Below are positions 8,983-17,926 of a stretch of DNA of 64,000 nt, in pieces. The stretch's first letter is position 1; the number at the start of each line of letters is the position of its first letter. The notes under the pieces are model-generated. The model saw only the letters and a program-made list of their open reading frames with translations. It was not told where the DNA came from and did not search any database. The position numbers were made by a program, and so were the translations under genes. Source of the stretch: Bacillota bacterium (GTDB taxonomy: Bacteria; Bacillota; Clostridia; Acetivibrionales; JAEXSP01); assembly GCA_023453795.1 (NCBI GenBank), contig JAEXSP010000010.1, positions 18,749 to 82,748 on the forward strand, in the 5' to 3' direction.

Positions 8983-10227
8983 TCAAGCTTCATGAGGCTT
9001 TCTAAGCTTCCTGAATATATATAGAGGTATCAGAAGCAGGACCATAGCCAGTCCGCATGCTCCGAACCCGATTCTTGCCCCGAAACGGTCTGTAAATATT
9101 CCCGTATAAAGGTTTCCAATCGGAGTGGAGCCTCCGAATACCAATGAGTATACACTCATGACTCTGCCCCTGTATGCATCATCGGAAGCGAGCTGCATGG
9201 TGGAATTGGCACTGGAACTGAATGAAATGAATAGGAAGCCGGAAGCGGCAAGACATAAACCGGCAAGAATAAATGAACCCGCAAAGCCTGTTGTTATCAA
9301 AAACAAGCCCAGTATAAGAGGAACAATATTCAAGAAGAATTTTCTCGGACTTGATTTACTCAAGGTTGCAAGCATCATTGCCCCAAGGAACGAGCCTATG
9401 CCTGTACAGGACATAAGAAACCCGAAGCCTGCAGCCTTCTGATGCAGAACTTCCTTGGCAAACACAGGAACCAGAACACTGAGGTTCATTGCAAAAATAC
9501 CTACAATCAATACCATAAATATTGTGTCCCGTAGTATGTCCTTTTTATAGATGTATAGGAGTCCGTCCTTAATATCGGTGATAATTCTGCCATCCCCCCG
9601 GGGCTCTTTTCTTGTTTCGCGAGGCCTTATAAAAAACAGGCTTAACAACACAGCACCGAAACTGATTGAATTAGCTAAGAAGCAGGCAGCTACTCCAAGA
9701 TTGGCCATTATGATACCGGCTACAGTAGGTCCGATCACCCTGGCTATGTTGAAAACAGATGAATTAAGTGCAACAGCGTTTACAAGGTCTTCTTTCCCTA
9801 CCATTTCAATTACAAAGGACTGTCGGGTAGGCATATCAAAGGTATTGACAAAACCGAGTGCTATGGATAAAACAACAATATGCCAATAGGCTATTGTCCC
9901 TGTCAGAACCAATAGCGAAAGAATAAGTGTTATCAACATGGAAGAGCCTTGAGTTATCAAAAGTATTTTCTTTTTGGAAAATCGGTCAATTATGACTCCT
10001 GCAAAAAGTGACAGCAGTAATACGGGAGTAAATTGAAGAGCGCCTATAAGTGATACAAGGAAAGGTGATCGTGTCAGATCGTACGCTAGCCAGGGCTGTG
10101 CAGTATTTTGCATCCATGTTCCGATCAGCGATACGCACATTCCAAGCCAGTAATACCTGAAATTCTTATGTTTCAGAGAAGTAAACGGATTATTAAAACG
10201 TTTTTTGATGTTTGCTGCTTCAACCAT
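8983..10227 (-). CDS. MFS exporter (MFS_3/EntS-like)
   Basis: 414-residue major facilitator with about 12 membrane segments. The N-terminal stretch FRYYWLGMCVSLIGTWMQ followed by QPWLAYDLT is characteristic of the MFS_3 group that includes enterochelin exporter EntS. FAGVIIDRFSKKK is the loop 2-3 motif A. It lies 14 bp downstream of a second MFS gene of a different subfamily and a marR gene, so all three probably form one efflux operon. SD AAAAGGG precedes ATG 10227. Substrate unknown. Confidence 0.9.
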   Translation of the reverse strand: MVEAANIKKRFNNPFTSLKHKNFRYYWLGMCVSLIGTWMQNTAQPWLAYDLTRSPFLVSLIGALQFTPVLLLSLFAGVIIDRFSKKKILLITQGSSMLITLILSLLVLTGTIAYWHIVVLSIALGFVNTFDMPTRQSFVIEMVGKEDLVNAVALNSSVFNIARVIGPTVAGIIMANLGVAACFLANSISFGAVLLSLFFIRPRETRKEPRGDGRIITDIKDGLLYIYKKDILRDTIFMVLIVGIFAMNLSVLVPVFAKEVLHQKAAGFGFLMSCTGIGSFLGAMMLATLSKSSPRKFFLNIVPLILGLFLITTGFAGSFILAGLCLAASGFLFISFSSSANSTMQLASDDAYRGRVMSVYSLVFGGSTPIGNLYTGIFTDRFGARIGFGACGLAMVLLLIPLYIFRKLRKPHEA

Positions 10228-10241
10228 TGTTATACCCTTTT

Positions 10242-11717
10242 CTAGTCATTTTCAATAATTTCTTCATCAAGCCTTCTTTTTTCTACGGCATCCCTTATTC
10301 TTGCGTTTTTGCCGTAAAGCCTTACTGCGGTAAGGAGGGCGCCTATAAGACAAATTACTGCTGCTGAAATATATACCCATCTCATTCCATAAATAAAAAT
10401 ATCATCTCTTCCGCGTACATAGTCTGCTACTCGTTTCCCAAGCTTGCTGCTCATACGGTTGTATAGCAGCGTAGTTGAAAGAGATATTCCTGTCACCATA
10501 CCCAGATTTCTCACCAAAGCATTTATGCTCCCTGCAATTCCAAGCCTGTTTCGAGGCACTGTTGACATTATCAAAGAAGTATTAGGGGATTGGAACATCC
10601 CATTTCCTATTGCCATGACAGCTATAAAAATTATTAAAACAACCAGGCTTGTATGAAGGTTCAGCATAGCCATGAGAAACAGACCCAGGCTTGTTAAAAG
10701 AAGCCCTGCAAACGTAAGTGATTCCGAACCGATTTTGTCGGACATATGTCCGCTTAAAGGCGCTACGATCGCAAGCAAAAGCGGCGATGAAACCATTATC
10801 AGGCCTGTTGCAGACGAGGAATATTTCATTGCATCCTGAAGATAGAATGGCTGTATAATGTTTGAGCAACTGATTGCAAGGAAAGATATAAATCCGCAGA
10901 AAATGCTCAAGGTAAACAAAGTATTCTTAAATAAATTAAGTTCCAGAAGCGGAGCCTCAATTTTTCTTTCAACCTTTATGAATATTACGAAAGTTATCAA
11001 TGCAATAACAAAGCCTGACAGAATGGCCGGTTTTCCATACCCTATTTCCTGGCCCAGCGAAATTGACACAAATAAAGATAAAATAGACATCGAAAAGAAT
11101 ACAGCTCCTTTAACATCAATCTTTTCGCTTGAGTTTTTGGCGCTAACAGGAAGTACTTTCATTCCGAAAATGTATGTGAAAATTCCAATCGGCAGATTAA
11201 TAAGAAAAATATATTTCCAACTGAAGGAGTCCACAATAAATCCTCCCAAAGGAGGCCCAACCATGGTTCCTAAAGCTACAAAGGTACCGGATATCCCGAG
11301 TGCGCGGCCCCTTTCGTTTGCGGGGAAAACATGAGTTATAATTCCCTGGTTTGTTGCCATAAAAGCGGCTGCTCCGATGCCTTGAACAATTCTTGCCGCT
11401 ACCAGAAACATGAAGGAGTCTGCCAGACCGCACATAAGCGAGCCCGCAGTGAAGCCGATGATACCCCATTTAAATATCCTTGTCTTCCCAAGCATGTCCC
11501 CAAGTCTTCCAAAAATGAGAATTGTTGCTGCAATTACGGCAAGATAAGCAGTAACAACCCAAGTAATCGCCCCTGTGGAAACACTCAATTTCTTCGACAT
11601 GTCTGAGAGTGCGACATTTACAATACTGCCGTCAAGACATGCCATAAAGGTCATCAGTACAACATTGAGCAGTATAAGCATTCGATTCTTATATATTTTT
11701 TCTTGTATATTTTCCAT
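10242..11717 (-). CDS. MFS drug exporter, DHA2 (EmrB/QacA) family
   Basis: 491 residues with 14 predicted membrane segments, the DHA2 layout. LDGSIVNVAL in segment 1 is the subfamily motif, IFGRLGDMLGKTR is motif A and GIGAAAFMATNQGII with GPPLGG is motif C of antiporters. Such proteins export drugs or other hydrophobic compounds by proton antiport. It starts 8 bp after the marR stop, with SD AAGGTGA before ATG 11717, and is followed by another MFS gene; control by the MarR protein is likely. Confidence 0.92.
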   Translation of the reverse strand: MENIQEKIYKNRMLILLNVVLMTFMACLDGSIVNVALSDMSKKLSVSTGAITWVVTAYLAVIAATILIFGRLGDMLGKTRIFKWGIIGFTAGSLMCGLADSFMFLVAARIVQGIGAAAFMATNQGIITHVFPANERGRALGISGTFVALGTMVGPPLGGFIVDSFSWKYIFLINLPIGIFTYIFGMKVLPVSAKNSSEKIDVKGAVFFSMSILSLFVSISLGQEIGYGKPAILSGFVIALITFVIFIKVERKIEAPLLELNLFKNTLFTLSIFCGFISFLAISCSNIIQPFYLQDAMKYSSSATGLIMVSSPLLLAIVAPLSGHMSDKIGSESLTFAGLLLTSLGLFLMAMLNLHTSLVVLIIFIAVMAIGNGMFQSPNTSLIMSTVPRNRLGIAGSINALVRNLGMVTGISLSTTLLYNRMSSKLGKRVADYVRGRDDIFIYGMRWVYISAAVICLIGALLTAVRLYGKNARIRDAVEKRRLDEEIIEND

Positions 11718-11725
11718 ATTTCACC

Positions 11726-12187
11726 TTATATATCTTCTTGAATTTTATCCTTATATTTTTTTGCATTTTGAAGAACTTTATTTAGTATGTCTATTACTTT
11801 CTCCAATTCCTGTTCATTCAAATTTTGCGTAATGACCTGATTCCAGCATTGCAGTTTCTTTTTGACAAAGGGTACGATTTCCCTGCCCCTGTCTGTCAAA
11901 TATAGCTTGAACGCACGGGAATCCCCACTATCTCCTTCTTTCCGCAGATACCCAAGCTGTATAAGCTTTTGAATAGCTCTGGCAGACATTGATTTATCTA
12001 TGCTTAAATATCTGCTTATCTGGTTTTGGTTAATACCCTCCTGTGTGTGAAGGACCAGCAAAAACGGGTATGTCCCGCTGCTAAGCTGATATTTCTCCAA
12101 AACCTCGTTGGCATAAGCCTGAGTGTGCCTGTATATATGGCTTGCAAGTTTTGCAATAGTAGGCTTATCGTTTATCATAGAATTCAT
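11726..12187 (-). CDS. MarR family transcriptional regulator
   Basis: Winged-helix repressor of about 150 residues: N-terminal dimerisation helix, then the DNA-binding segment NQISRYLSIDKSMSARAIQKLIQLGYLRKEGDSGDSRAFKLYLTDRG-type order (recognition helix and beta wing with DSRAF). Two in-frame ATGs are possible: 12187 (AAAGGA is only two bases away) and 12178 (about ten bases away); the second, giving MINDKPTI, may be the real start. It heads the operon with two MFS exporters, and a perfect palindrome overlaps its promoter, which suggests autorepression relieved by a ligand that the exporters remove (inference). Confidence 0.9.
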   Translation of the reverse strand: MNSMINDKPTIAKLASHIYRHTQAYANEVLEKYQLSSGTYPFLLVLHTQEGINQNQISRYLSIDKSMSARAIQKLIQLGYLRKEGDSGDSRAFKLYLTDRGREIVPFVKKKLQCWNQVITQNLNEQELEKVIDILNKVLQNAKKYKDKIQEDI

Positions 12188-12208
12188 TTCCTTTTTTTAT
12201 TTTTTAAT

Positions 12209-12241
12209 AGCATAACACAACATAGTTGATTGGTCAACCAT
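12209..12241 (-). promoter_or_regulatory. Promoter and palindromic operator of the marR-MFS operon
   Basis: On the minus strand TTGACC (12232-12237) and TATGCT (12209-12214) are 17 bp apart. The -35 lies within the palindrome ATnGTTGA-N4-TCAACnAT at 12222-12241, which is perfect in both arms and has the size of a MarR dimer site. Confidence 0.65.
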
Positions 12242-12283
12242 ATTGACAAAAAATTATCACAGTGCTTACAAAGTATTCCCCCT

Positions 12284-12313
12284 CTTCGATATGAGAGGGG
12301 GCTAGGCGGGGTG
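12284..12313. repeat. Degenerate REP-like palindrome
   Basis: Arms CCCCCTCT and AGAGGGGG around TCGATATG, followed by CTAGGCGGGG. It is a diverged relative of the 47-bp repeats at 16651 and 17084 (palindrome followed by CTAGGTGGGG). It sits just downstream of the cysteine peptidase gene. Confidence 0.6.
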
Positions 12314-12315
12314 AT

Positions 12316-13092
12316 CTACTCCATTATCCAGTAATCATAAGTGTAATCTGAATCGGCATACTCATAGGGCATATAGAAATAGCCCTTGTCTCCCCAATTT
12401 TCTCCCCATGAATTTCTGATTATCAGGTAGCCTGAATTATTATTGTTGTGCTTGTTATAGTAACCTCTTTTCTTTGGAACATCTTTATATCCGACTACAA
12501 GCACCGCATGACCCCCAAGTTTTTTTTCATCCTTACGAGGCATGAACATTATTCCTGTTTCAGCCGTTTCTTTCGACTTGAAGCTCTCATAAACATCCAT
12601 ACCGATCATTACCGGCTGCTGCCTGAAGGTAAGGTTCTGCTTAATTTCATCGAGTGAAGCAAGAGACTTGTAAGCCGAAATCCTATACTTTGAAGCATTG
12701 ATAACAGCATGTCTGCCGGGATGATGATCAAACTTTTCAATGTTATAGGGCATCAATTTTTCTTCGCACACACCTATTTTGTTTATTGCCTTGCAAGTAT
12801 CCCTTAAAGATGCGCCCGAATCTTTTTTCACATCACCGTTAAGATCTCTTTCTACATAGTATAGGAAAAGCTCTGATAGGGTTTCCTTCTCGTCAAGAAG
12901 CATTTCTCTGCAGGCGCAGCCCGTAAAAGCCGTACATGCGCCCAATTTTCCCTGATCGTAGATCGGAGGACACTTTTCTCTTAAATCCACCCTTTTGGGA
13001 AGTACCAAATCAGAATGCGGTGAAATAGTACGTGAAAATTTGTAGTCCCTTTCATCTTTCTCGTCCCGTTTTAGGTTGAACTTATAATCCAC
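12316..13092 (-). CDS. Papain-like (C1A) cysteine peptidase, cytosolic
   Basis: 258 residues. Catalytic elements are in papain order: Gln and Cys in YDQGKLGACTAFTGC, His in GGHAVLVVGY, Asn in IRNSWGENWGDKGYFYMPYEY. The start is taken as GTG 13092 because GAGGTGAT lies four bases ahead; the frame itself extends slightly further. There is no signal peptide and almost no propeptide, unlike secreted papains, so the enzyme probably acts in the cytosol or leaves the cell by another route. Similar proteins are scattered in Firmicutes. It stands alone between the marR operon and a divergent flippase gene. Substrate unknown. Confidence 0.88.
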   Translation of the reverse strand: MDYKFNLKRDEKDERDYKFSRTISPHSDLVLPKRVDLREKCPPIYDQGKLGACTAFTGCACREMLLDEKETLSELFLYYVERDLNGDVKKDSGASLRDTCKAINKIGVCEEKLMPYNIEKFDHHPGRHAVINASKYRISAYKSLASLDEIKQNLTFRQQPVMIGMDVYESFKSKETAETGIMFMPRKDEKKLGGHAVLVVGYKDVPKKRGYYNKHNNNNSGYLIIRNSWGENWGDKGYFYMPYEYADSDYTYDYWIME

Positions 13093-13230
13093 ACAAATCA
13101 CCTCGTTTACATTCTATGAATTTACATAATAACATGTTCATAATTTAATAACCGATTAAACATATAATTGCCGGTGTTCGAATATCCATAAATATGACTG
13201 TTGAATTCATGACCTTGGAGCAGCATTTTT

Positions 13231-14757
13231 ATGAGCGTAGAAAAATTTTACAAGGATACTTTTATATTGACTGTATCGAATATATTCACCGGAATTCTCG
13301 GCTTTATTTTCACCATTATTCTGTCAAGGAGGCTTGGTACCGAAGGGCTTGGACTTTACGGACTGATCACACCGATTTACGGCTTATTGCTTTGTCTTGT
13401 AGCAGACGGCCTTGTTACAGCCATATCCAAAACATCTGCAGTATATTTTGGAAAAAAAGATTACAAGAATCTTAGAAGAACTGTCTCTACAACCTTCTCG
13501 TTCATTCTTTTTTACAGCTTTACAATTGCATTCATAGTACTAATAAACTCTTCATTCATAAGCAGATATATAATTAAGGATGCCAGAAGCTCTCTTGCGC
13601 TGGCCATTCTTTGTCCTGCAATAGTTTTTGTGCCATTATCGGCCATAATGAAGGGATATTACTACGGCACAGGTAAATTTAAAATTGCAGCTGCAATAGA
13701 TATCTTTGAAAAATTCATCAGGGTGCTGGTTTTTATCTCCATAACCGGGGTATTAGCCTTGCAAAGCATTAAAAGCAACGTTTCTGCTGCATTTTGCGCT
13801 TTAACCATAGGTGAGGCGATAAGCTTTTCATTGCTGTATTTCTTCTTTAAAAGGCTGAACAGACAATCGGTCGTTACAGTATCAAGAATTCAAAGCAGAC
13901 CGCAGCTGCTTGTCAATGTTCTTAAGATATCACTGCCTCTTTGTCTTTCAGGCATAGTAACATCAATTCTCGCAGCATGTACAGCCCTAATATTGCCCAG
14001 AAGGCTCATGCATGCAGGGTTCCAATACCACACTGCGCTTTCATTAATAGGTAAGTTCAACGGCATGTCTTTAACCATAACCTGTCTTCCGCTTATTATA
14101 ATAGGCTCCCTGTCCACCGTACTAGTCCCTGACCTTTCGGTCAGTCTTAGCAGTAAGAAATATGCCGATACAGAAAAAAGGATCTCTCAGGTCTTCAAAA
14201 TAGCACTTTTGACTGGCGTCTCGTCTTTCATAATCATACAGTCAATGCCGGACATACTCGGGAGACTTTTTTACAACAGGCCGGATTTAGGAGGTTATAT
14301 CAGCTTTGCTTCAATATCAACCTTCCTTGTATTTATTTCATCGCCGACATACGGGATTCTTAACGGCTTGGGAAAGCAGAAGACACTTTTAAGGAATTCC
14401 ATTCTCACATCGGTTATAGAACTTGTCTCGACGTATATCTTAGCAGGCATACCCTCTGTTAACATTTATGCAGTAGGTATAACAATCATCATATCGTCCA
14501 TAGTTTCCATAATTCTTAACACTTATGAAATCAGAAAGTTATGTCCGATTAAGATGCCTGTCAAAGAGGTGGTTAGCTGTTTTGCATCAGGAATTCTCAT
14601 TTACCTTACGCTGAAAACCATCGGCAAGTGGCTCCCCGACTCCCTGATGATCTTCAAGGGAATGATAATAGGCGGTGTAGGTTTGACTTTGATTCTTTAT
14701 TTCAACGGACTGCTCAACAGAATAACTTCTCAGATATTCAAAAAGTCAGCCCATTAG
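13231..14757 (+). CDS. SpoVB-like MOP-superfamily flippase
   Basis: 508 residues with about 14 membrane segments, the layout of polysaccharide/lipid-linked precursor flippases. The N-terminal stretch (TVSNIFTGILGFIFTIILSR, RRLGTEGLGLYGLI) closely resembles SpoVB/YtgP-type proteins, which move lipid-linked wall precursors across the membrane and, as SpoVB, are needed for spore cortex. GGAG lies upstream of ATG 13231. It appears monocistronic. Whether it is the sporulation paralogue or a vegetative one cannot be told from this sequence. Confidence 0.85.
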   Translation: MSVEKFYKDTFILTVSNIFTGILGFIFTIILSRRLGTEGLGLYGLITPIYGLLLCLVADGLVTAISKTSAVYFGKKDYKNLRRTVSTTFSFILFYSFTIAFIVLINSSFISRYIIKDARSSLALAILCPAIVFVPLSAIMKGYYYGTGKFKIAAAIDIFEKFIRVLVFISITGVLALQSIKSNVSAAFCALTIGEAISFSLLYFFFKRLNRQSVVTVSRIQSRPQLLVNVLKISLPLCLSGIVTSILAACTALILPRRLMHAGFQYHTALSLIGKFNGMSLTITCLPLIIIGSLSTVLVPDLSVSLSSKKYADTEKRISQVFKIALLTGVSSFIIIQSMPDILGRLFYNRPDLGGYISFASISTFLVFISSPTYGILNGLGKQKTLLRNSILTSVIELVSTYILAGIPSVNIYAVGITIIISSIVSIILNTYEIRKLCPIKMPVKEVVSCFASGILIYLTLKTIGKWLPDSLMIFKGMIIGGVGLTLILYFNGLLNRITSQIFKKSAH

Positions 14758-14782
14758 GACTGACCTTTGAAATTATAGATCT

Positions 14783-16519
14783 TTACTCCTCCGTACGGAA
14801 TTGAACATCGCACAACTGTTTATATAAACCGTTTTCCCTAATCAAGGTCTCATGGCTGCCGCTTTCTACTATTTGCCCTTCCTTGATAACAAGAATCTTG
14901 TCAGCTCTCTTGACTGTTGAAAGCCTATGCGCAATGACTATGATTGTGCGGCTTCCGGCGAGCTCCTGTATTGCCTGCTGTATCTTGGCCTCAGTCTCAA
15001 CATCAACCGAAGCTGTAGCTTCGTCAAGTATCAGAATCGGAGTATTACGAAGTACCGCCCTGGCAATTGACAAACGCTGTTTCTGTCCGCCTGAGAGCTT
15101 TACTCCCCTCTCACCGATTACCGTTTCATAGCCTTCAGGAAGCTCTGATATGAAGTCATGAGCCTTTGCAATCTGGGCCGCCTTGATAATGTCCTCCATT
15201 GAAGCCGATTTGCTGCCATATGCTATGTTATCGGCAACCGATCCGTTGAAGAGAAATACATCCTGTAGAACAATGCTGATCTGATTTCTTAGAGAGGACA
15301 AAGTCAGACAGCGCAGATCCTTCCCATCCAGCAGCACACTACCCGAAACCGGATCGTAAAATCTGGCAATAAGGCTTATAAGAGTGGTCTTGCCGACACC
15401 CGTCGGACCGACAAGTGCAATCATCTGTCCGGGTTCAGCCGTAAAGCTTATGCCCTGAAGCACAGGAGAAGAATCAATATATTGGAAGCTTACATCTTTG
15501 AATGCAATCTGACCCTTTACATCGGTTATTTCCTTTGAATCGGGACTGTCCTTTATGTCCGGTTCCGTGTCCAAAACCTCAAATACCCTGTCGGCTCCCG
15601 CAATCGCTTGCTGCAGATCCTCCGTCACCCTTGCAAGTGTAGTCACCGGTTGATAGAACAGGCTCAGAAATAACAGGAACCCTACAATGTCCGATACATT
15701 CAGATGATTATGAAGCGCCATCCATCCCCCAAGTCCCACGACAATGACAGTTCCTAATGCACTTACAGCTTCAACTGACGGATGAAATACAGCACTAAGC
15801 CTAAGGGCCCTCAGTACCGCATCGGAATAACCCTGGGCCTTTTTCTGAACCTTCTTTTTTTCTCTTGTCTGCTGGTTGAAGGCCTGTATTTCCTTCATCC
15901 CCGATATATTATCCTGAAGGGTTGCGTTTAACTCAGCCAATGTACTTTGAGCCTTCCTGAAATTGGGCTGAATCTTTTTAGCAAAAAACCATCCGCCAAA
16001 GGCCAGAAAAGGAATCGGTATCAACGTAAACAATGCAAGATATGCATTAATGAAAAACAATATAACAGTAACACCAACGATAGTAAGTACGTTTGTTATC
16101 AGGTCTGGAACAGAATGAGCGATCAGCGACTCGAAGGTAGCCGTATCATTTGTCGTTCTCGACATAAGCTGGCCTGTCTGCTTGTCATGGTAATACCTGA
16201 GCGATAGCTTCTGTAGATGGTCATATACAATAACCCTCATATCAGCAACCAGTCTCCACGCTGCAACATGGCTCAGATAGTTGTTCAAGTACCTGAAAAC
16301 AGCCCTTGCTATATAAGACAAAGTCAGTAAAACAGAAATGATCATAATAGAATTCATCGATTTGTCATTAAGCTTTTCAGTGACAATTGCAACCATTTCC
16401 TTTATCAGCAAAGGACTGAGCAGGTTTAATGCAGTTATTGCCAAAAGGCTGATCCCGGATATCAGGAGAAGCCCCCAATAAGGGCGGGCGTATTTAAGTA
16501 GTCGGATAAGATTTTTCAT
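14783..16519 (-). CDS. ABC exporter half-transporter (MsbA/BmrA-like)
   Basis: 578 residues: an exporter membrane domain with six segments (1-310), then a nucleotide-binding domain with Walker A GPTGVGKTT, signature LSGGQKQRLS, Walker B ILILDEATAS and H-loop IAHRLST. Such proteins work as homodimers exporting lipids or drugs. ATG 16519 (MKNLIRLLKY) is preferred to the ATG six codons upstream because GAGG lies five bases ahead of it. Neighbouring genes are unrelated, so the substrate is unknown. Confidence 0.92.
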   Translation of the reverse strand: MKNLIRLLKYARPYWGLLLISGISLLAITALNLLSPLLIKEMVAIVTEKLNDKSMNSIMIISVLLTLSYIARAVFRYLNNYLSHVAAWRLVADMRVIVYDHLQKLSLRYYHDKQTGQLMSRTTNDTATFESLIAHSVPDLITNVLTIVGVTVILFFINAYLALFTLIPIPFLAFGGWFFAKKIQPNFRKAQSTLAELNATLQDNISGMKEIQAFNQQTREKKKVQKKAQGYSDAVLRALRLSAVFHPSVEAVSALGTVIVVGLGGWMALHNHLNVSDIVGFLLFLSLFYQPVTTLARVTEDLQQAIAGADRVFEVLDTEPDIKDSPDSKEITDVKGQIAFKDVSFQYIDSSPVLQGISFTAEPGQMIALVGPTGVGKTTLISLIARFYDPVSGSVLLDGKDLRCLTLSSLRNQISIVLQDVFLFNGSVADNIAYGSKSASMEDIIKAAQIAKAHDFISELPEGYETVIGERGVKLSGGQKQRLSIARAVLRNTPILILDEATASVDVETEAKIQQAIQELAGSRTIIVIAHRLSTVKRADKILVIKEGQIVESGSHETLIRENGLYKQLCDVQFRTEE

Positions 16520-16595
16520 AACAACCTCAATCTTCATTTAATCATTTAATTTAGAAGTATATCAAATGTGAAATTCCTTTTCAACTCCCTATCTA

Positions 16596-16622
16596 TCTTC
16601 CCCTCATTCTTGAAGGGAAGTA
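16596..16622. repeat. Short REP-like hairpin
   Basis: CTTCCC and GGGAAG arms with an internal CTCATTCTTGAA, close to the 47-bp repeat at 16651 and resembling its palindrome in base make-up. It could be a decayed copy. Confidence 0.35.
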
Positions 16623-16644
16623 TCAGTAATCCTTCGAAGCCCTG

Positions 16645-17070
16645 CTATTTCCTCCCCTCGAGGTGAGGGGAGGCTAGGTGGGGAGAGGTGGGGAGTTTCT
16701 CTAACACCCTCTTCAGTACCCCTTCAAGATTATAATATATCTCTTCATTTCTTATTCTTAAGACCTTGATACCTTTAGCTATTATTTCCTTCTCACGTAT
16801 TTCATCATATGCCTTTTGCTCTTCAAGATCATGTATGCTCCCATCTATTTCAATCGCCAGCCGTCCTTCGCTGCAATAAAAGTCAGCCACATAACGTCCT
16901 ATACAGTACTGCCTCAAAAAGCGGAAGCCTCCTAGTTGTCTGCGTCGTATTGCATTCCATAGAATTTGTTCAGCTTTCGTCTGGTTATTTCGTAATTTAC
17001 GAGCTATTTCTTTGACATAATCCGGAACATCTTTCCTCATTTTTTTCAACTCTCTTTCTAATTCCTTCAA
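16645..17070 (-). CDS. DUF559 (Vsr-like fold) endonuclease-domain protein
   Basis: 141 residues. After a basic N-terminus (REL-KKMRKDVP), the segment LRNNQTKAEQILWNAIRRRQ is followed by the DUF559 core: GFRFLRQYCIGRYVADFYC, then LAIEIDGSIHDL and KAYDEIREKEI with GIKVLRIRNEEI. The acidic residues in ADFYC and EIDG are those used for metal binding in the related Vsr/restriction-like fold, so nuclease activity is plausible. The last residues (LPTSPHLASPHLEGRK) are encoded by a 47-bp repeat that also occurs 14 bp upstream of the start codon. Family members are often found embedded in such repeats. Confidence 0.85.
   Translation of the reverse strand: MKELERELKKMRKDVPDYVKEIARKLRNNQTKAEQILWNAIRRRQLGGFRFLRQYCIGRYVADFYCSEGRLAIEIDGSIHDLEEQKAYDEIREKEIIAKGIKVLRIRNEEIYYNLEGVLKRVLEKLPTSPHLASPHLEGRK
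16651..16697. repeat. 47-bp direct repeat, copy B (inside 3' end of the DUF559 gene)
   Basis: Identical over 47 bp to 17084-17130. It contains a perfect palindrome with 9-bp arms (CCTCCCCTC / GAGGGGAGG) around GAGGT, then a G-rich tail with two copies of GGTGGGGAG. It encodes the C-terminal SPHLASPHLEG of the DUF559 protein. Confidence 0.9.
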
Positions 17071-17083
17071 AGCCTTACTAGTC

Positions 17084-17130
17084 CCTCCCCTCGAGGTGAG
17101 GGGAGGCTAGGTGGGGAGAGGTGGGGAGTT
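17084..17130. repeat. 47-bp direct repeat, copy A (upstream of the DUF559 gene)
   Basis: Perfect copy of 16651-16697 in the same orientation, 433 bp away. Together they bracket the DUF559 coding region like the ends of a small mobile unit. Its right end touches the 3' end of the ABC-2 permease gene at 17129. Confidence 0.9.
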
Positions 17131-17926
17131 ACAGCTTTGTCGTCATCATATTTCCTGATTCATAGCGTTTCAATCCTTTTCTGAACAGCATATAGCCAAA
17201 AAGGACAAACAATACGTCAATAGCAACGAGTATCAGGAGCAAGACCGGATCAAACCTGAAAAATATCTTTAGCGGAATGAAAACAATGAATCCTGCTGGC
17301 AGCAGCGTATAAATGACCCATTTCGCCCACCCCTTGAAGATTGTTTCAGGGTACAGTGAAAAGGATATGATAAACTCAAATACGGTATTGCTTATAAATG
17401 TTGAATTCCCGATAAAAAAGGTAAGTGTTTCAGCTGTTGCAAACACGCTTCCCATAAGGAGTCCACCCAGCAGAGTAAGAATCAGGAATTCTAAAAAACG
17501 TAAAGGGTGTATTCCAAACGTTATGATAAAAAGAATTATGCCGTATCCGAAGTCTCCCCATGCAGATATATTCGTCCGGGAGCATAAAACATTTATGTAT
17601 ACATCCTTGGGCTGCAGCAGAAATGCATCCAGTTCTCCCTTCATGATGATATTTCCAAGGTTCCTTATGTTGCCGAAAACGATAAAGGCAAAGCCAAAGC
17701 ATGCGGGGCATAGAGACCAAAGGAACATAACATCTTTAAACCCGTAGCCGGCTATGCTGTTTGTTTGATTAAATATGATCCACCAGAAGAATATAAACGA
17801 CAGATTGTTTACCATCATTCCAATAATCTGGGTAATAAAGCTGGCCCTGTATTCCATTGATGCGGACAGATTGAATTTAAAGAATTTCCATATGAGTTTT
17901 AAGTGCTGCCTAACCTCCGTTAACAT
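17129..17926 (-). CDS. ABC-2 family permease subunit (COG3694 type)
   Basis: 265 residues with six hydrophobic segments. Together with the next gene and the ATPase it forms the three-gene exporter set COG4586-COG4587-COG3694. The N-terminal MEYRASFITQIIG stretch and the following NLSFIFFWWIIF are typical of this group. The start overlaps the end of the previous gene by 17 bp, with GGAGTG ten bases upstream. The stop lies inside the last bases of the 47-bp repeat, so the repeat landed right at the gene end. Substrate unknown; see the riboswitch entry. Confidence 0.85.
   Translation of the reverse strand: MLTEVRQHLKLIWKFFKFNLSASMEYRASFITQIIGMMVNNLSFIFFWWIIFNQTNSIAGYGFKDVMFLWSLCPACFGFAFIVFGNIRNLGNIIMKGELDAFLLQPKDVYINVLCSRTNISAWGDFGYGIILFIITFGIHPLRFLEFLILTLLGGLLMGSVFATAETLTFFIGNSTFISNTVFEFIISFSLYPETIFKGWAKWVIYTLLPAGFIVFIPLKIFFRFDPVLLLILVAIDVLFVLFGYMLFRKGLKRYESGNMMTTKL

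Noticed and set aside
10444..11832. Antisense frames across the MFS and marR genes
   Set aside because: Shadows of the real minus-strand genes; low-complexity translation and no start signals.
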